Assembly (NCBI GenBank): GCA_028829895.1
Contig: CM054178.1
Span: 105,001,558 to 105,065,557, forward strand
DNA: 64,000 nucleotides
Source: Sinotaia quadrata
Lineage: Eukaryota > Mollusca > Gastropoda > Architaenioglossa > Viviparidae
Direction: 5' to 3'
Positions 24,746 through 36,530 of the stretch are shown one piece after another. The notes under the pieces were generated by a model, which was given only the letters and a program-made list of their open reading frames with translations, was not told the origin of the DNA and made no database searches. The translations under genes were made by a program, and so were the position numbers. The stretch's first letter is position 1; every line of letters begins with the position of its first letter.

Positions 24746-25110
24746 CACACAAAACATAAATTAAACAATAAGTCAAACATAAAATATACATTAAACAATA
24801 AGTCAAACACAAAACACAAATTAAACAATAAGTCAAACACAAAACATAAATTAAACAATAAGTCAAACATAAAACATAAATTAAACAATAAGTCAAACAT
24901 AAAACATAAATTAAACAATAAGTCAAACATAAAACATAAATTAAACAATAAGTCAAACACAAAACATAAATTAAACAATAAGTCAAACACAAAACATAAA
25001 TTAAACAATAAGTCAAACACAAAACATAAACAATAAGTCAAACATAAAACATAAATTAAACAATAAGTCAAACACAAAACATAAACAATAAGTCAAACAT
25101 AAAACATAAA
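24746..25110. repeat. 30-bp minisatellite, about 12 copies
   Basis: Unit AAACATAAATTAAACAATAA plus GTCAAACATA. Two copies carry a short internal deletion. The apparent 10-residue-repeat ORFs on the minus strand are a consequence of the period. Confidence 0.97.
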
Positions 25111-25354
25111 AATATAAACAACTATAGACTATTTGTACTTTTCCTTAGAAATGTCAAACATTGCAGTGAAATACAAATACATGTATGACTGATTTGAGAA
25201 ATTCTTAATACTGTCGGTCAAATATGTTTAAATATAGATTTGTGCGTTTTCTCCTTGTGTCATTCAATATTTCCCTTTATTAAATATCTATTTGACTATT
25301 TCCTTCTTCCATGTCTTTTATGAAAATCGTCTTGGACCAAAACGTTGACATTGA

Positions 25355-25390
25355 AGAAAGAAAGCGTGAACGAAAGCGAGAAAGAAAGAG

Positions 25391-25421
<31 letters not shown>

Positions 25422-25495
25422 AGAAAGAAAGAAAGAATGAAAGAAAGAAAGAGAGAAAGAAAGAGAGAGAGAAAGAGATAAAGAAAGAAAGAAAG

Positions 25496-25546
<51 letters not shown>

Positions 25547-25630
25547 AAGAGATAAAGAAAGAAAGAAAGAAAGAAAGAGAGAAAGAAAGAAAGAGAGAGA
25601 GAGAAAGAGATAAAGAAAGAAAGAATGATA

Positions 25631-25674
<44 letters not shown>

Positions 25675-25678
25675 AATA
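25355..25678. repeat. (GAAA)n polypurine tract
   Basis: Over 300 bp of GAAA and GAGA with few interruptions. Confidence 0.97.
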
Positions 25679-25698
25679 AATTCATTTTTTATAATGTC

Positions 25699-26286
25699 AT
25701 CTTCTCTGCACAACAATACACCACCACCACCACTTTTAATCTATTCTTATTTAGTAAAAAAAAAAAAAACCCTAATCTTTGTGAGTGTTGGAGTTTAGAT
25801 AATTGTTCTGCACAACAATACACCACCACCACCACTTTTAATCTATTCTTATTTAGTAAAAAAAAAACCCTAATCTTTGTGAGTGGTGGAGTTTAGATAA
25901 TTGTTCTGCACAACAATACACCACCACCACCACTTTTAATCTATTCTTATTTAGTAAAAAAAAAAACCCTAATCTTTGTGAGTGGTGGAGTTTAGATAAT
26001 TGTTCTGCACAACAATACACCACCACCACCACTTTTAATCTATTCTTATTTAGTAAAAAAAAACCCTAATCTTTGTGAGTGGTGGAGTTTAGATAATTGT
26101 TCTGCACAACAATACACCACCACCACCACTTTTAATCTATTCTTATTTAGTAAAAAAAAAAACCTGTGAGTGGTGGAGTTTAGATAATTGTTCTGCACAA
26201 CAATACACCACCACCACCACTTTTAATCTATTCTTATTTAGTAAAAAAAAAAACCTGTGAGTGGTGGAGTTTAGATAATTGTTCTC
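25699..26286. repeat. 91-104-bp tandem repeat with variable poly-A, 6 copies
   Basis: Each unit has CTGCACAACAATACACCACC, ACTTTTAATCTATTCTTATT, a poly-A of 8 to 12, and GAGTGGTGGAGTTTAGATAA. The two units nearest the exon lack a short CTAATCTTT-containing segment, so an internal deletion spread with copying. The array starts 240 bp inside the intron after the 26526-26645 exon. Confidence 0.97.
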
Positions 26287-26525
26287 TGTAAGCGATACGA
26301 TTCCAGTTTGGGGGCGCGTTTCCAGAAAAAGACTGTGCAAAATATATTTTCTTTGTTCCAGATTAACTGAACCTGCTTGCAAATGAGTCTAACTGTTGTT
26401 AAAACATTATCATTAGTATTAGATATAGTAGTAGTTTTGAAATGGCAATCTCACTTTCGAAAAACGAGAGCGTTAATTGAAATCAGACAATATAGTGAAA
26501 GCAAGTGCGCTATTTGTTAACTCAC

Positions 26526-26645
26526 CGGAAGTGGCTCTAAGCCCATGCGCATGCGCTTTGCGTTCTGACTTTCATTTTCACAAGCAGACGCGAGAAGACC
26601 CTCTGCAGCAGCCGACGTCAAATGGGGCGGTGTTGGACGAAGATG
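26526..26645 (-). CDS. NOL4: NOL4-like, RPTPPHLTS exon
   Basis: 120 nt, 40 codons, phase 0 at both ends. Acceptor CTTCTTTCAG and donor CCG|GTGAGT. The peptide [20 protein letters not shown], then ACENESQN and AKRMRM, matches the vertebrate block in which a Pro-rich PHLTS motif precedes an Ala-rich helix and a basic RMRL. The 98-bp minisatellite lies 240 bp into the following intron. The next visible exon is 17.6 kb away, so additional or alternative exons in that intron cannot be excluded. Confidence 0.95.
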
Positions 26646-27204
26646 CTGAAAGAAGGTGTTTATCTCATAAACGCAAACATGAACCTGACAGTGATTGAAG
26701 TCTAACACCTTTCGTTACCAGAATGTAACATTTTGATATGCAATGTATTATTTACCTCAGTTACCTCACGAACGACATGAGACTTTCAGATATCGTGTGA
26801 ATGAAAAGAAAAAAAGTAATAACAGTAACAACGGATGAAATACAATGAAACACAATGAACGTTCATATGCAGCTAGTACCAGAACAAGGAAAGCAAATTA
26901 CTGCATTTTAAAATCTTGACTGACTGGTTAACAGGAAACTTTTATGACAAAGAATATAGTTAACTTATATACAAAAAAATGTTTTGACAGGTGAATTAGT
27001 AAATATTTTAAAGTGAACAATTTGCTCGGTTAGAGAAAGATTAACTTAAATACAAGCAATATTTAGACTTAATATCTTGAAAATCGATGCCAGTCTATAC
27101 ATGACTGAAACTATGATCAGATTTGCAAGTATATAAAAATGTTAAACATAAGGACAATATGTATAAATGTGAAAGAAATAATGTAAATAAACAACAACAC
27201 TAAC

Positions 27205-27408
27205 TGGTTCCCATCCATTTTGTTCCTTAGAACGCCGCATGCGCCGGCAAGATTTCAGGTAGGTACGAATGCGTTTCCGAGAACGCTCGTGAAATTCCGG
27301 AAACTGTCGATCACAGGCTTCTAGGATAGCTTGAATTTTGTCCTTTGGCTGTTTGGAAATCGGCACAGATCGATCAAGATTCTCGTCCACAAAGAGACGC
27401 ACAAACAT
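27205..27408 (-). CDS. NOL4: NOL4-like, conserved core exon
   Basis: 204 nt, 68 codons, phase 0 at both ends. Acceptor ACATGACAG|ATG and donor CCA|GTTAGTG (moderate). The peptide starts [20 protein letters not shown], continues through [20 protein letters not shown], then CRRM and NGWEP. This is the signature block of the NOL4 family and is close to identical with vertebrates. The basic RKRIR...CRRMRR helix probably contributes to nuclear or nucleolar retention. The donor is the least canonical in the gene, but it gives the only phase that joins the next exon correctly. Confidence 0.97.
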
Positions 27409-27687
27409 CTGTCATGTAAAATAATTAAATGGCATTTAAGAAAAGTATTCCATGAAGCTGTAATATAGTTGCTATAAACGAGAACATTAATTCAAATCAA
27501 CACAGTAATTCACATAAGCGAGAACACTTTTGAATTTAATGGTCGATATACAACATTTATAATAAACACATAAAACAGCACAACGCTTCAAGCTAACAAA
27601 TGTAGACCACATATTACTACATATTAATTTAAACAGACACATTGCACAATATTTTAAATAAACATTTATAGTCCACTAAAAGAAAAT

Positions 27688-27966
27688 ATTTCAACTAATA
27701 CAGCAAAGAACACATTTCAACTAACAGAACAAAGAACACATTTCAACTAACACAACAAAAAACACATTTCGAATCAATACAGCAAAAAACACATTTCAAC
27801 TAATACAATAAAGAACACATTTCGAATCAATACAACAAAGAACACATTTCAACTAACACAACAAAGAACACATTTCAACTAATACAACAAAGAACACATT
27901 TCAACTAATACAACAAAGAACACATTTCAACTAATACAACAAAGAACACATTTCGAATCAATACGT
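27688..27966. repeat. 26-bp minisatellite, about 11 copies
   Basis: Unit built on ACAACAAAGAACACATTTC plus AACTAAT or GAATCAAT variants. In the intron 27409-28486. Confidence 0.95.
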
Positions 27967-28145
27967 AATTCTAAAGCGACATTTCAAGTGAACACACGTG
28001 TCCTAATAAACTAACTGATATCAATTTAACGTAATGGTCCAAATAAAGGAAATAAAATTCAAGTCACTCTACATGTAATTATCTATATTAATCTATATAA
28101 ATGATACGATACAATTGTCGATAAAGCAAGAAGAATTTTTTAATG

Positions 28146-28320
28146 TTAACACAATAGTCCATATAGACAAAAGCACTATTTGCAGTTCACTCAGTTCGTA
28201 AAAACAAAACATTTTATATTAAGTCAACACAATAGCCCATGTAGACAAAAACACTATTAGCAGTTCACTCAGTTCGTATAAACAAAACATTTTATATATT
28301 AAGTTAACACAATGGCCCAT
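28146..28320. repeat. About 79-bp tandem repeat, 2.2 copies
   Basis: Copies share CAGTTCACTCAGTTCGTA and AAACAAAACATTTTATAT. Same intron as the 26-bp array. Confidence 0.9.
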
Positions 28321-28486
28321 ATAAATGAAAGGCACAAGTGGAAGTCATTTACTATAGTCAATAATAACGAAAACACTATTAAGTCAATACAATAAACCAT
28401 ATAAACGAATTCATACTTAAATTAACATGGCTACAATTTTCTCTGCAACAAGCTCAATTTAGCCAGATTCATTCTGTTCAACTTAC

Positions 28487-28630
28487 ATTAAAGGCCTTAA
28501 GTCGTTCTGGATCATAGTTGTGTCCAGCTGGTCCTTTCTCATCATCATCTTCATTGTCGTCATCATCTTCATCTTTGCTGCCAGCTAAGTCATCTGCTGC
28601 ATTACCTTCACTAGTTTTAGTAATGGCACT
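28487..28630 (-). CDS. NOL4: NOL4-like, acidic exon
   Basis: 144 nt, 48 codons, phase 0 at both ends. Acceptor TTTCTCTTTCAG and donor AAT|GTAAGT are both strong. The peptide holds a run of Asp/Glu (KDEDDDDNEDDDE) and ends YDPERLKAFN, which matches the vertebrate NOL4 segment just before [10 protein letters not shown] comparable acidic stretch precedes the same junction in vertebrates, so both the composition and the exon border look conserved. Confidence 0.93.
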
Positions 28631-28912
28631 CTGAAAGAGAAAAACAGTCATCTGACATCTCTAGGATGGAAGATGTAGCTTTAAATATCTCAGTAAATTG
28701 AAACACTATTCAGTTATTATCAAAACAAAAGCTAAAAGACTTGGCAGGAAAGTTTGGCTGTCATTTAGAATTTTTTAAAAATTACATTTTATTATTGCTC
28801 AGGATTATGCACAAGCATACTAATTGTTCATTTCAATCTGCTAGAAAATCGCATAAATGTCTAGAAAAAAGTCCAAAATGTTCAAGTACTCTGTAACATG
28901 AACTTAGGCTCA

Positions 28913-28936
28913 TATATATATATATATATATATATA
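28913..28936. repeat. (TA)n tract
   Basis: About 12 TA repeats in the intron 28631-33957. Confidence 0.9.
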
Positions 28937-29134
28937 TGTATTATCTGGCTTGAATATATTAGTTGCTGACAACTTTAAGTGATATCATACAAATAGGTTT
29001 AGTCATATAAATCATTTGCACTATTATTTTACTGCATTGTGAGTTAAGGGAAAGTTGTTTAAATTCTTTCACTTCTGTTATTTTAAACTTAAAAACAAAG
29101 TTGTCATAATACATTACTGAACTGTACTATAATT

Positions 29135-29530
29135 ATTCTATCTCATCCTAGATCAAGCTGTCAGTCAGACATTCCTTCTCATCAGTAGCCCTGTCCGGGG
29201 AAGATTTCCTCTGGAAGACTACAGCTGTTCTAGAATATTCTTCACTGGTGAGGCAACAAACTGCAGTTGTTTTGGATTGACTCATTCCGTGATGACTTAA
29301 AAGAGCGAATTTATTACTCTACAACATTTTATTATATTATTATTATTTACAGACTTTGATGTCTATCATGTCAACTGTAAACATTGGTTTTTCTTTTACT
29401 TTAAGAAATGTAATACAGCTAATGATCTTAGCCTACATTTTGTTATGTATTAAAAGTCACCAGTTGTTTCATCAGACTCGATCTGTCTAGTGTGACCAGT
29501 CACACTTTTAGTGACTAGTTTTGTCTGCTG
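29135..29530 (+). repeat. Interspersed repeat family R2, copy 1
   Basis: Shares with 36700-37080 an ordered set of blocks: CTCATCCT..AGCAAGCTGTCAGTCA, AAGACTAC..CTGTTCTAGAA, TGTAAAC, and GTTAYRTATTAAA.GTCACC. About 65-70 percent similar by eye. Family unknown; no coding capacity is visible. Confidence 0.7.
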
Positions 29531-29654
29531 TGAGGTGCAAACTGAGTAAGTAAAGAAAAGCACATCATCAAGTCACATTTACCCATCCGTGCATCACCTG
29601 AGACTTTCACTACTGTGGCTACATAATGCAATCAATGTCTGACTAACCATAAAG

Positions 29655-30128
29655 TGAGCCAAGTGGTCATGGACAGTAATCTGTAAACTCATCCAATCTC
29701 TATGTAAACTTAAAATACGCCATGCTGTCATGGACAGTAATCTGTAACCTCATCCAATCTCTGTAAACTTAAAATACGCCATGCTGTCATGGACAGTAAT
29801 CTGTAACCTCATCCAATCTCTATGTAAACTTAAAATACGCCATGCGGTCATGGACAGTAATCTGTAACCTCATCCAATCTCTATGTAAACTTAAAATACG
29901 CCATGCGGTCATGGACAAGTAATCTGTAACCTCATCCAATCTCTGTAAACTTAAAATACGCCATGCGGTCATGGACAAGTAATCTGTAACCTCATCCAAT
30001 CTCTATGTAAACTTAAATTACGCCATGCGGTCATGGACAAGTAATCTGTAACCTCATCCAATCTCTATGTAAACTTAAAATACGCCATGCGGTCATGGAC
30101 AGTAATCTGTAAACTCATCCAATCTCTA
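29655..30128. repeat. About 60-bp tandem repeat, 8 copies
   Basis: Unit contains CCATGCGGTCATGGACAGTA, ATCTGTAACCTCATCCAATC and ATGTAAACTTAAAATACG. The palindromic CCATG...CATGG core is in every copy. Confidence 0.97.
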
Positions 30129-30401
30129 TTAAATTTAATATACTCAAACCGGCAATGAAGGATGATCTGTAAATAATTAATTTTCTAGGTAACCCTGGAG
30201 TAGGCCTAGCAGTAATGAACCTTGATCTATGGCTATTTTTTATTTTTATGTAGCCTTGAAATAGGCCTTGCCATGAAGAACACTTGAGTTGTAATTTTAA
30301 ATTAAGTGTAATAAATCACGTTCAAATTAAAGTGCAGCCTTTTCATACACACCCACCCACCCACCTTCTCTCACACACGCTCATAGTCACGCATGCATAT
30401 A

Positions 30402-30402
30402 G

Positions 30403-30462
<60 letters not shown>
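30402..30462. repeat. (CA)n microsatellite
   Basis: 30 repeats, preceded by CCCACC repeats. Confidence 0.98.
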
Positions 30463-30464
<2 letters not shown>

Positions 30465-31267
30465 GTAAAAATAGAACAAAACAGAGCCCACACATTTCTC
30501 AACCAAAAAATCACATTACAAATCCTTCTCAACCGCCAACGTAAAGCAGAGTTCGTAGAGTACAGAACTGTGTTCAAGAATAATAACGACAAAGTTACGT
30601 CAGGTGCAAATTAAAAAAAAAATTAGAGAAGGAAATCCACTGATAGGTTCTATACAGTACGACTTAAAATGACGTAAACAGGACAATCACAGGGTTGTGC
30701 TGTCACCGCCTGATTTGATGATGTGAACTACAGAAAACCGACACAATGCTATGCAACTTTGCGTACACACTTACAAATGTGCGAAGTATTACATACAACT
30801 TTGTGGCCCTAATGGATTGCAATAGCAAAGAGAGACAGCCGACAGAAATTGTGGTTCTGGCAGTGAGCAGACTGTGGGCAATGCGCATGCTTGCTCATTA
30901 CTTACTCCACAACTCTTAAGAATACTACTGACTCATACTGCAATACAATTCTTAATCTTTTACTATTGTTTACTAATTATTTATCAATGTATAATTTGCG
31001 GTATTCTAATTAGTCCATTTGTACAACAACAACAACAATAACAACAAATAAAAGGTAAACAATCCGGACAAGTAAAAATAAATAAAAATGCAAAATACTA
31101 AAACTGTACCCTAAACTAATGTGGATTCTGAAATTTAAAGTCAGTAAAAGGAGAAGAGAAATTTACTTTAATTAAGATGTATATATAAACGCCCAGCCCC
31201 ACTATCAATAGATCACTTTTTAATCTTTGAGTAATGCTGTGATACTATCTTTCAATGTACAACCGTT

Positions 31268-31298
<31 letters not shown>

Positions 31299-31352
31299 GT
31301 GTGTGTGTGTGTATGTGTGTGTGTATGAGTGTGTATGTGTGTGTGTGTGTGT
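31268..31352. repeat. (GT)n microsatellite, interrupted
   Basis: GT runs broken by ATG and AGT variants. Confidence 0.95.
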
Positions 31353-31435
31353 GTTCGGGAGGGGATTGGAGCGGAAGAGATAATGTAAAGTTACGAATTT
31401 GCTGAGAAGAATGTAAAGAGATATGATTTTTTAAA

Positions 31436-31732
31436 GTAATAGAATAATATTTACTAAATGGCTTTCATTACGAAATTCTAGATGATAAATGTCACATGAT
31501 TGATTTTTTTAAAAGTAATAGATTAATATTTACTAAATGGCTTTCATTAGGAAATTCTAGATGAGAAACGTCACATGAATGAATTATTAAGTAATAGATT
31601 AATATTTACTAAAGGGCTTTCATTAGGAAATTCTAGATGAGAAACGTCACATGAATGAATTATTAAGTAATAGATTAATATTTACTAAATGGCTTTCATT
31701 AGGAAATTTTAGATGAGAAACGTCACATGAAT
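31436..31732. repeat. 75-79-bp tandem repeat, 4 copies
   Basis: GTAATAGATTAATATTTACT recurs at 31515, 31591 and 31666 (diverged at 31436). Each unit ends with GAAACGTCACATGAATGA. Confidence 0.95.
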
Positions 31733-33600
31733 GATACTAGTGACACTAGGCACAAGTTTCCCACTTTAGCCCACATCTTCGACCTAAGCGCATTTAGTGC
31801 ACACGCTTACACCCGCCTTTCATTCTGATCCCCCCGTCCCCAAAACCAATCCCTCAACATAACGAATCCGGTATCTCAATCCTTCATCGGTATCGCATCA
31901 ACCTCCACCCACCGTCTTCGACCCTCACAACCCACTTGACCCCCTCCCCTTCCAGCATCATCAGTTTACCCCTCACCCTCTCCACCCGCTTGACGATGTA
32001 CTGGTCTGCGACAAACGTCCGGTAGTCATGACAACGGCATGACAGGAGCGGCTCGAGTCCCCAGGCGGGAAGCTAATAGTGGCGCCGAACACTCGGATTT
32101 GCACAGCGGGAACCCAGAGGTACAAGGGCCACAAATCTGTCTTACGCACGCATATGTACGGCACGACAGAACTCGTATGCGTTTACGTTCCTGTGGTCAG
32201 TGCCAGAGTTATCTTCTCGCTTTTATTCGCTGACATAAAGAAACGCTTCTCTGTGAACTACGTGATAATCCGCCACTATCGTGTCCCTGCCATCTGCGAT
32301 AGGGTGTGCTGGAAAGCACACATGCATTTTTAATTTGAACTGTTTCTATTGTTGAAGGGCTTCGTGAAGAGGAAGTAGGGGGCGCCGTTTTAGAACCTGC
32401 GTGCGTCGCTGAAAATGAGCCTAGGAGAACACCAAACACCACAAAATACCAAAGCAACATAATAAAATAATATAGCTTTCCTAACAACTTCTTCAAAGCA
32501 CTTCCACAATACAGTCTAATTATTGTTACTAGTGCATAAAACAAAGGTATCATTAATGTTGATATTATTAAATATTATTTTTATTGTGTATTTAGGCATG
32601 ATGATACGATACATTCTCTCTACGCTTTACAGGTTCCTACGGATTAGCCCATGCTCATAAATTAAGCGAAAGAAGCCATCTAGAATTTTTAGAGAAATGA
32701 CAGGTAAGATATGGGTGTGCAGAAAGCTTTGTATTTACGCGAATGGTAGTTTAAAAAAAAATTACTTAATGAAGATTTAATACTTGCACAATCCATTGGT
32801 TACAACTGATGACATAACAAAGTTCAAAGAAGACCAATTTTAATGATATGTGTAATCCAATGATAAATAAAAAACACTGCATTATTCATTTAGTAACACA
32901 AACATACGTAGAAGAAACCCACAGTAATTCAATCAAAAATCAAAAAAAAGAAACGCAAACAGTAAGAGTGACAGGCACAAAACGACAAAATCTAGTCTTC
33001 ATTGGTCTCTAGACTCTTTAAATACTACCACTTCTTCATTCAATCTGGCCGATCTCTATGAATACTCCCCCCCCCCCCAAGCGTCTGCTGTAGTCTTGAA
33101 ATGCGAGAAAGCTGACGGGAATTAATACAGTAACAGAAACATAATACTTAACAATGAAAGTCCTGAAAGCAAGGAATTAACCTCGCTAAAGATAACCTAC
33201 ATCATAGGCACAGTGAGACACAGACTTGAAGTGTGTGTGTGGGAGGGTGTAGAGAGGTCGGGGTGGAATGGAACAAGGCGCCGGACTGGAAGGAGGAAGT
33301 CACGATTGAAAATGCAAGAATGGCGGTTTGGCGATCGACTAAGAAGGTCTCAACCCCCTCAGGAGGCATCAAGGGAAATTAGTGGGGAAAGGAGAGACAA
33401 GGGTGTACAAAAATCGATAGAGGGGCAGACTGCTATTGTCGTAGTAGTCACACACACCCTCACTAGAGGCATACAACGACCGATTTATCCTGGATGTCAC
33501 CCGACAGTCAGCTGATGCACAAGAGGCAATGGACAAAAACAGTCTGATTTTTCTGTTCCTTCTTGACATTTACGTCTTCATTACAATGAACATATGTTAG
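31733..33600. other. Intron sequence; GC-richer block 31790-32330
   Basis: Within the 5.3-kb intron 28631-33957. The block 31790-32330 is C-rich then mixed, with several CG dinucleotides and two GGCGCC sites, but no recognised protein in any frame. The remainder is AT-rich. Confidence 0.5.
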
Positions 33601-33710
33601 CATGTGTATGTGTATGTGTGCGCGCGCGCGCGTGTTTGTGTGTGTATATATATATATGTGTGTGTCTCTGTGTGTCTTTGTGAATATATATGTGTGTGTG
33701 CGCGCACGAA
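33601..33710. repeat. Alternating purine-pyrimidine tract (GT/CG/TA)
   Basis: TGTGCGCGCGCGCGCGTGT at its centre, flanked by GT and TA alternation. A likely Z-DNA former. Confidence 0.9.
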
Positions 33711-33957
33711 GAGGAGAAAATGTGGTGTGTTGGACAGTATTCTGGAAAACATGAATAAATGAAAATTCGGAAGTTTAAAGTGTTAAATGCCCATAGGTTC
33801 AGACATGGTTAAATTAAGAAATCAACTCCTGAAAGAAGTCTATGATTGTCTGCTTATGCGTTTCTGAACATCGTAAACTGCATAGTTATTTGTATCATTC
33901 TTTTTTTCTTTACTTTCCTTCATTTTTTCATTAATTGAGAAAAAAATAATCCCTTAC

Positions 33958-34157
33958 GTCTTCACTTTCATTGCTGGCTCGTCGTTTTCGTTCTGGGTGA
34001 CCTTTACCCTCTAGGACTTTATCAGGAGTTGGTGACTTGTTAGGTGTAGCCGCATTTCTAGGTGACAGTGCTCCCGCGCTGTCAGGAACTTCCGGTGGTT
34101 GTGTAGTAGCCGCCATGTTGACGTGTGTTGAATGATGTCGCTCGCCAAAAATGGAAT
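33958..34157 (-). CDS. NOL4: NOL4-like, first visible exon (linker, basic patch)
   Basis: 200 nt. Acceptor TTTGCTTACAG before 34157 and donor GAC|GTAAGG at 33957. The exon begins with two bases of a split codon and ends in phase 0. It encodes about 66 residues, rich in Pro, Ser, Thr and Ala, with ERKRRASNESED near its end, a plausible nuclear localisation signal. An internal ATG at 34116-34114 sits in a strong Kozak context (CAACATGGCG) and is followed by an ETS-type CCGGAAGT (34095-34088), so it could start a short 387-residue isoform. Sequence conservation with vertebrates is weak here; membership rests on frame, splice sites and position. Confidence 0.8.
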
Positions 34158-34348
34158 CTGTAAGCAAACAAATTGCAATTCAACTGTGAACGATGAAACT
34201 GCAATACAACTGTGAACGAAAACAGTGCCGTACATAAGTGAAAAACGGCTTGCAATACATTTTTGAAGAAGCGAAGTGAATTACAAGTGTGAACGAATTG
34301 TAAAGAAACTTCCAAAGTGTAGTATGGTTGAGAACAAGCAATATTACA
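34158..34348. other. Sequence upstream of the first visible exon
   Basis: Either intron (a polypyrimidine tract and TTACAG precede 34157) or 5' flank if an internal start is used. Contains a loose GCAATTCAACTGTGAACGA-like duplication at 34174-34240. Confidence 0.5.
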
Positions 34349-34450
34349 GACAACTGTAAACAAACGACTTGCAATGGCTGACAACTGTAAACAAACGACT
34401 TGCAATGGCTGACAACTGTAAACAAACGACTTTCAATGGCTGACAACTGC
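34349..34450. repeat. 31-bp tandem repeat, 3.3 copies
   Basis: ACAACTGTAAACAAACGACT plus TGCAATGGCTG, starting at 34349, 34380 and 34411. Confidence 0.95.
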
Positions 34451-34714
34451 AGACCAGTGACCGCGGCGATGATGACTGGGACATGATGTGCACCAAGTAC
34501 CAGGAACACTCACACTTAACGCCTAAAAATAAACACTGATATTTCGACAGTAATAGCTGGGGCTCACCGAAACTGTTCTATATACAGTAGCTCAAATTCA
34601 CACCATCAGTGACTCAATCGTGACACATGTATATGCCGCATCTATGTGGTTGTCCATGTTATGACACAATCCTTTCTCCACAGCCCTCACTTGGAGTCGT
34701 GCTCAGCGATATGC

Positions 34715-35105
34715 GGGCAAAGCTGCAGACTTACGCACACTGCTACACAACAAACATGTGGATACTGCTACATGACTACAGACACATACATACCACTACA
34801 TATCTACAGACACATGGACACAACTACATGAATAGAGACATACATACTGCTACATATCTTTACAAACACATGGAAACCGACTGTATAAATACACACACAC
34901 ACACACACTGCTACGTATCTGCAAAGACAAAGACACAGCCACATGAATACAGACAAACACACGCATACTGCTACAAACAAACCAACGTGGGTACTCTACA
35001 TGCTCTACATGACTACTGATGCATACATATTACTACATATCTACAAAAACATGGAACATCTATAAAAATACAGACACATACACACTGCTACATATCTACA
35101 GGTAG
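34715..35105. repeat. Degenerate ACTGCTACATATCTACAGAC repeat
   Basis: About eight diverged copies of a 45-50-bp CA-rich unit. Any ORF across it is a by-product. Confidence 0.75.
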
Positions 35106-35229
35106 GTGCATACTGGTACCCTTTATATGGCCCACGTCTGCAAACACAACAGTACACATGTACAGACACACGTGTATATGTATATATTTAGTTTCGGCGG
35201 ACTAACAGCCGCACTTGAGGGAAAGGGAA

Positions 35230-35427
35230 ATGTACGAGGCGTCCCAGATAACCTATATTTATGTCAGAACGGGAAAATTTAGGTTCCACAAAGTCAAAGA
35301 TCCAAGCTATGCAATGTTTATTGATGATGGAACTGGGCAGTTTAGATTTGTCTTAACAGGCAAAACGCCGGTCGCTGTTTTGTATGGAAATGAACACATA
35401 AATGATAGATGCCATGTCTGTGACTGA
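35230..35427 (+). CDS. Short unidentified ORF, possibly OB-fold-like
   Basis: 65-codon ORF, ATG at 35230, stop TGA at 35425-35427. Unlike most ORFs here it is not in a repeat and has a mixed, protein-like composition. Its centre reads DPSYAMFIDDGTGQFRFVLT, and a VDDGTG-type turn between beta strands is common in OB-fold proteins such as RPA2 or STN1. That resemblance is only a pattern by eye. The peptide is shorter than a whole OB domain, and I see no clear splice sites that extend it. It could be one exon of a plus-strand gene, a retrotransposed fragment, or chance. No function is assigned. Confidence 0.25.
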   Translation: MYEASQITYIYVRTGKFRFHKVKDPSYAMFIDDGTGQFRFVLTGKTPVAVLYGNEHINDRCHVCD

Positions 35428-36530
35428 ATGGCTAGGCTATTTCTCAATTATTTAATTCCTAAACTCTGCCCAGACTTGTTGCAAGTGAGGCAAAAGCCGA
35501 GTTCAGACAAGACACTGTGAACCCAAGCCTCCCCGGCCTCCGATGTTCCCGTTGCAGTCGTCCGTTGTCTGATGAATATGCATGACATATGCAAATAATG
35601 ATCGTGACATTTAAGTTGTTCCCCAACTTTTACTTAAAATTTTTTTTAGAATTAAGTGTCACAAGGGGTCGTCTGTTCCTAAGTGTTTGTTTGCAAATAG
35701 TGTGTTTTGCATTTATTATCTGCTTAAACGTAGATGTAAGTTAAATACAATTATCAGGGTTGCGATTTTCCACACACGCATGTTGTCACTGTTGGTGGTG
35801 GTGAGACTGGAGCCAGAGTAGGATGGACTGAAAGATGGAGGTGTTTTGTTAGGTAGGATTTCACCGACACAATTTCTAATCTTATTTTAGAGCAATCAAA
35901 AATTGAAAATAAATTGCTAACGAGAGCATAGTTATTTTTAACTTCGACAAAATCTTGTTCAGTGAACAGACGAAAGATGCTATATGAAAAATGATTAATT
36001 ACTTCAAGGAGTCTTATATATTCAGTAATATAAAAATAATCGTTAATCGGTATACATTTAGATTCTATAACTGTTTGTGCATGCAGTACAGCTATACAAT
36101 TATGAAACTGTATCCTATGTTTAAATAAGCTTATTTATTCAACTGATGAGCTGATTAGTAAACTGTGAGTCATTTTCAATAAAGCTATGAACAGGTACTG
36201 TCTACTGTTGTGCCAGCTAATGTTATGAGACATGAAGCATGTGAGCTTGGACTATATAATCACATTGTGTCAATCACACTGTTATATGTGAATATAAGTA
36301 TATATATGAGAGCCTGGTAACCTGGGTATGCCGGGTGATGTTGTTAAAGTGCTTCTTAGATGGCAACTGTATAACAACTGATTAATTCATACCTTACAAG
36401 TAGCATGCCTGTGCCAAATAGAGATAAACTATAACTGACAGTGGATTTTGCACTGCAACATTCTTTTTACAGAGATGCTTCCTACAAGAGTGTATAATAC
36501 AGAAGCTTGACTCCTGCTTGACCCAGTTCT
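35428..36530. other. No gene seen
   Basis: AT-rich unique sequence. No exon with family similarity on either strand. Confidence 0.5.

Noticed and set aside
24678..25077. Repetitive Cys/Leu/Tyr frames resembling membrane segments
   Set aside because: Produced by the 30-bp minisatellite period; two frames are open at once and neither has a unique part.
24746..25110. Regularly spaced repeats as a possible CRISPR-like array
   Set aside because: Units abut without unique spacers and the DNA is eukaryotic; it is a minisatellite. The same applies to the other arrays.
25296..25716. Ser/Phe/Leu-rich frames on the minus strand
   Set aside because: Complement of (GAAA)n; low-complexity artefact.
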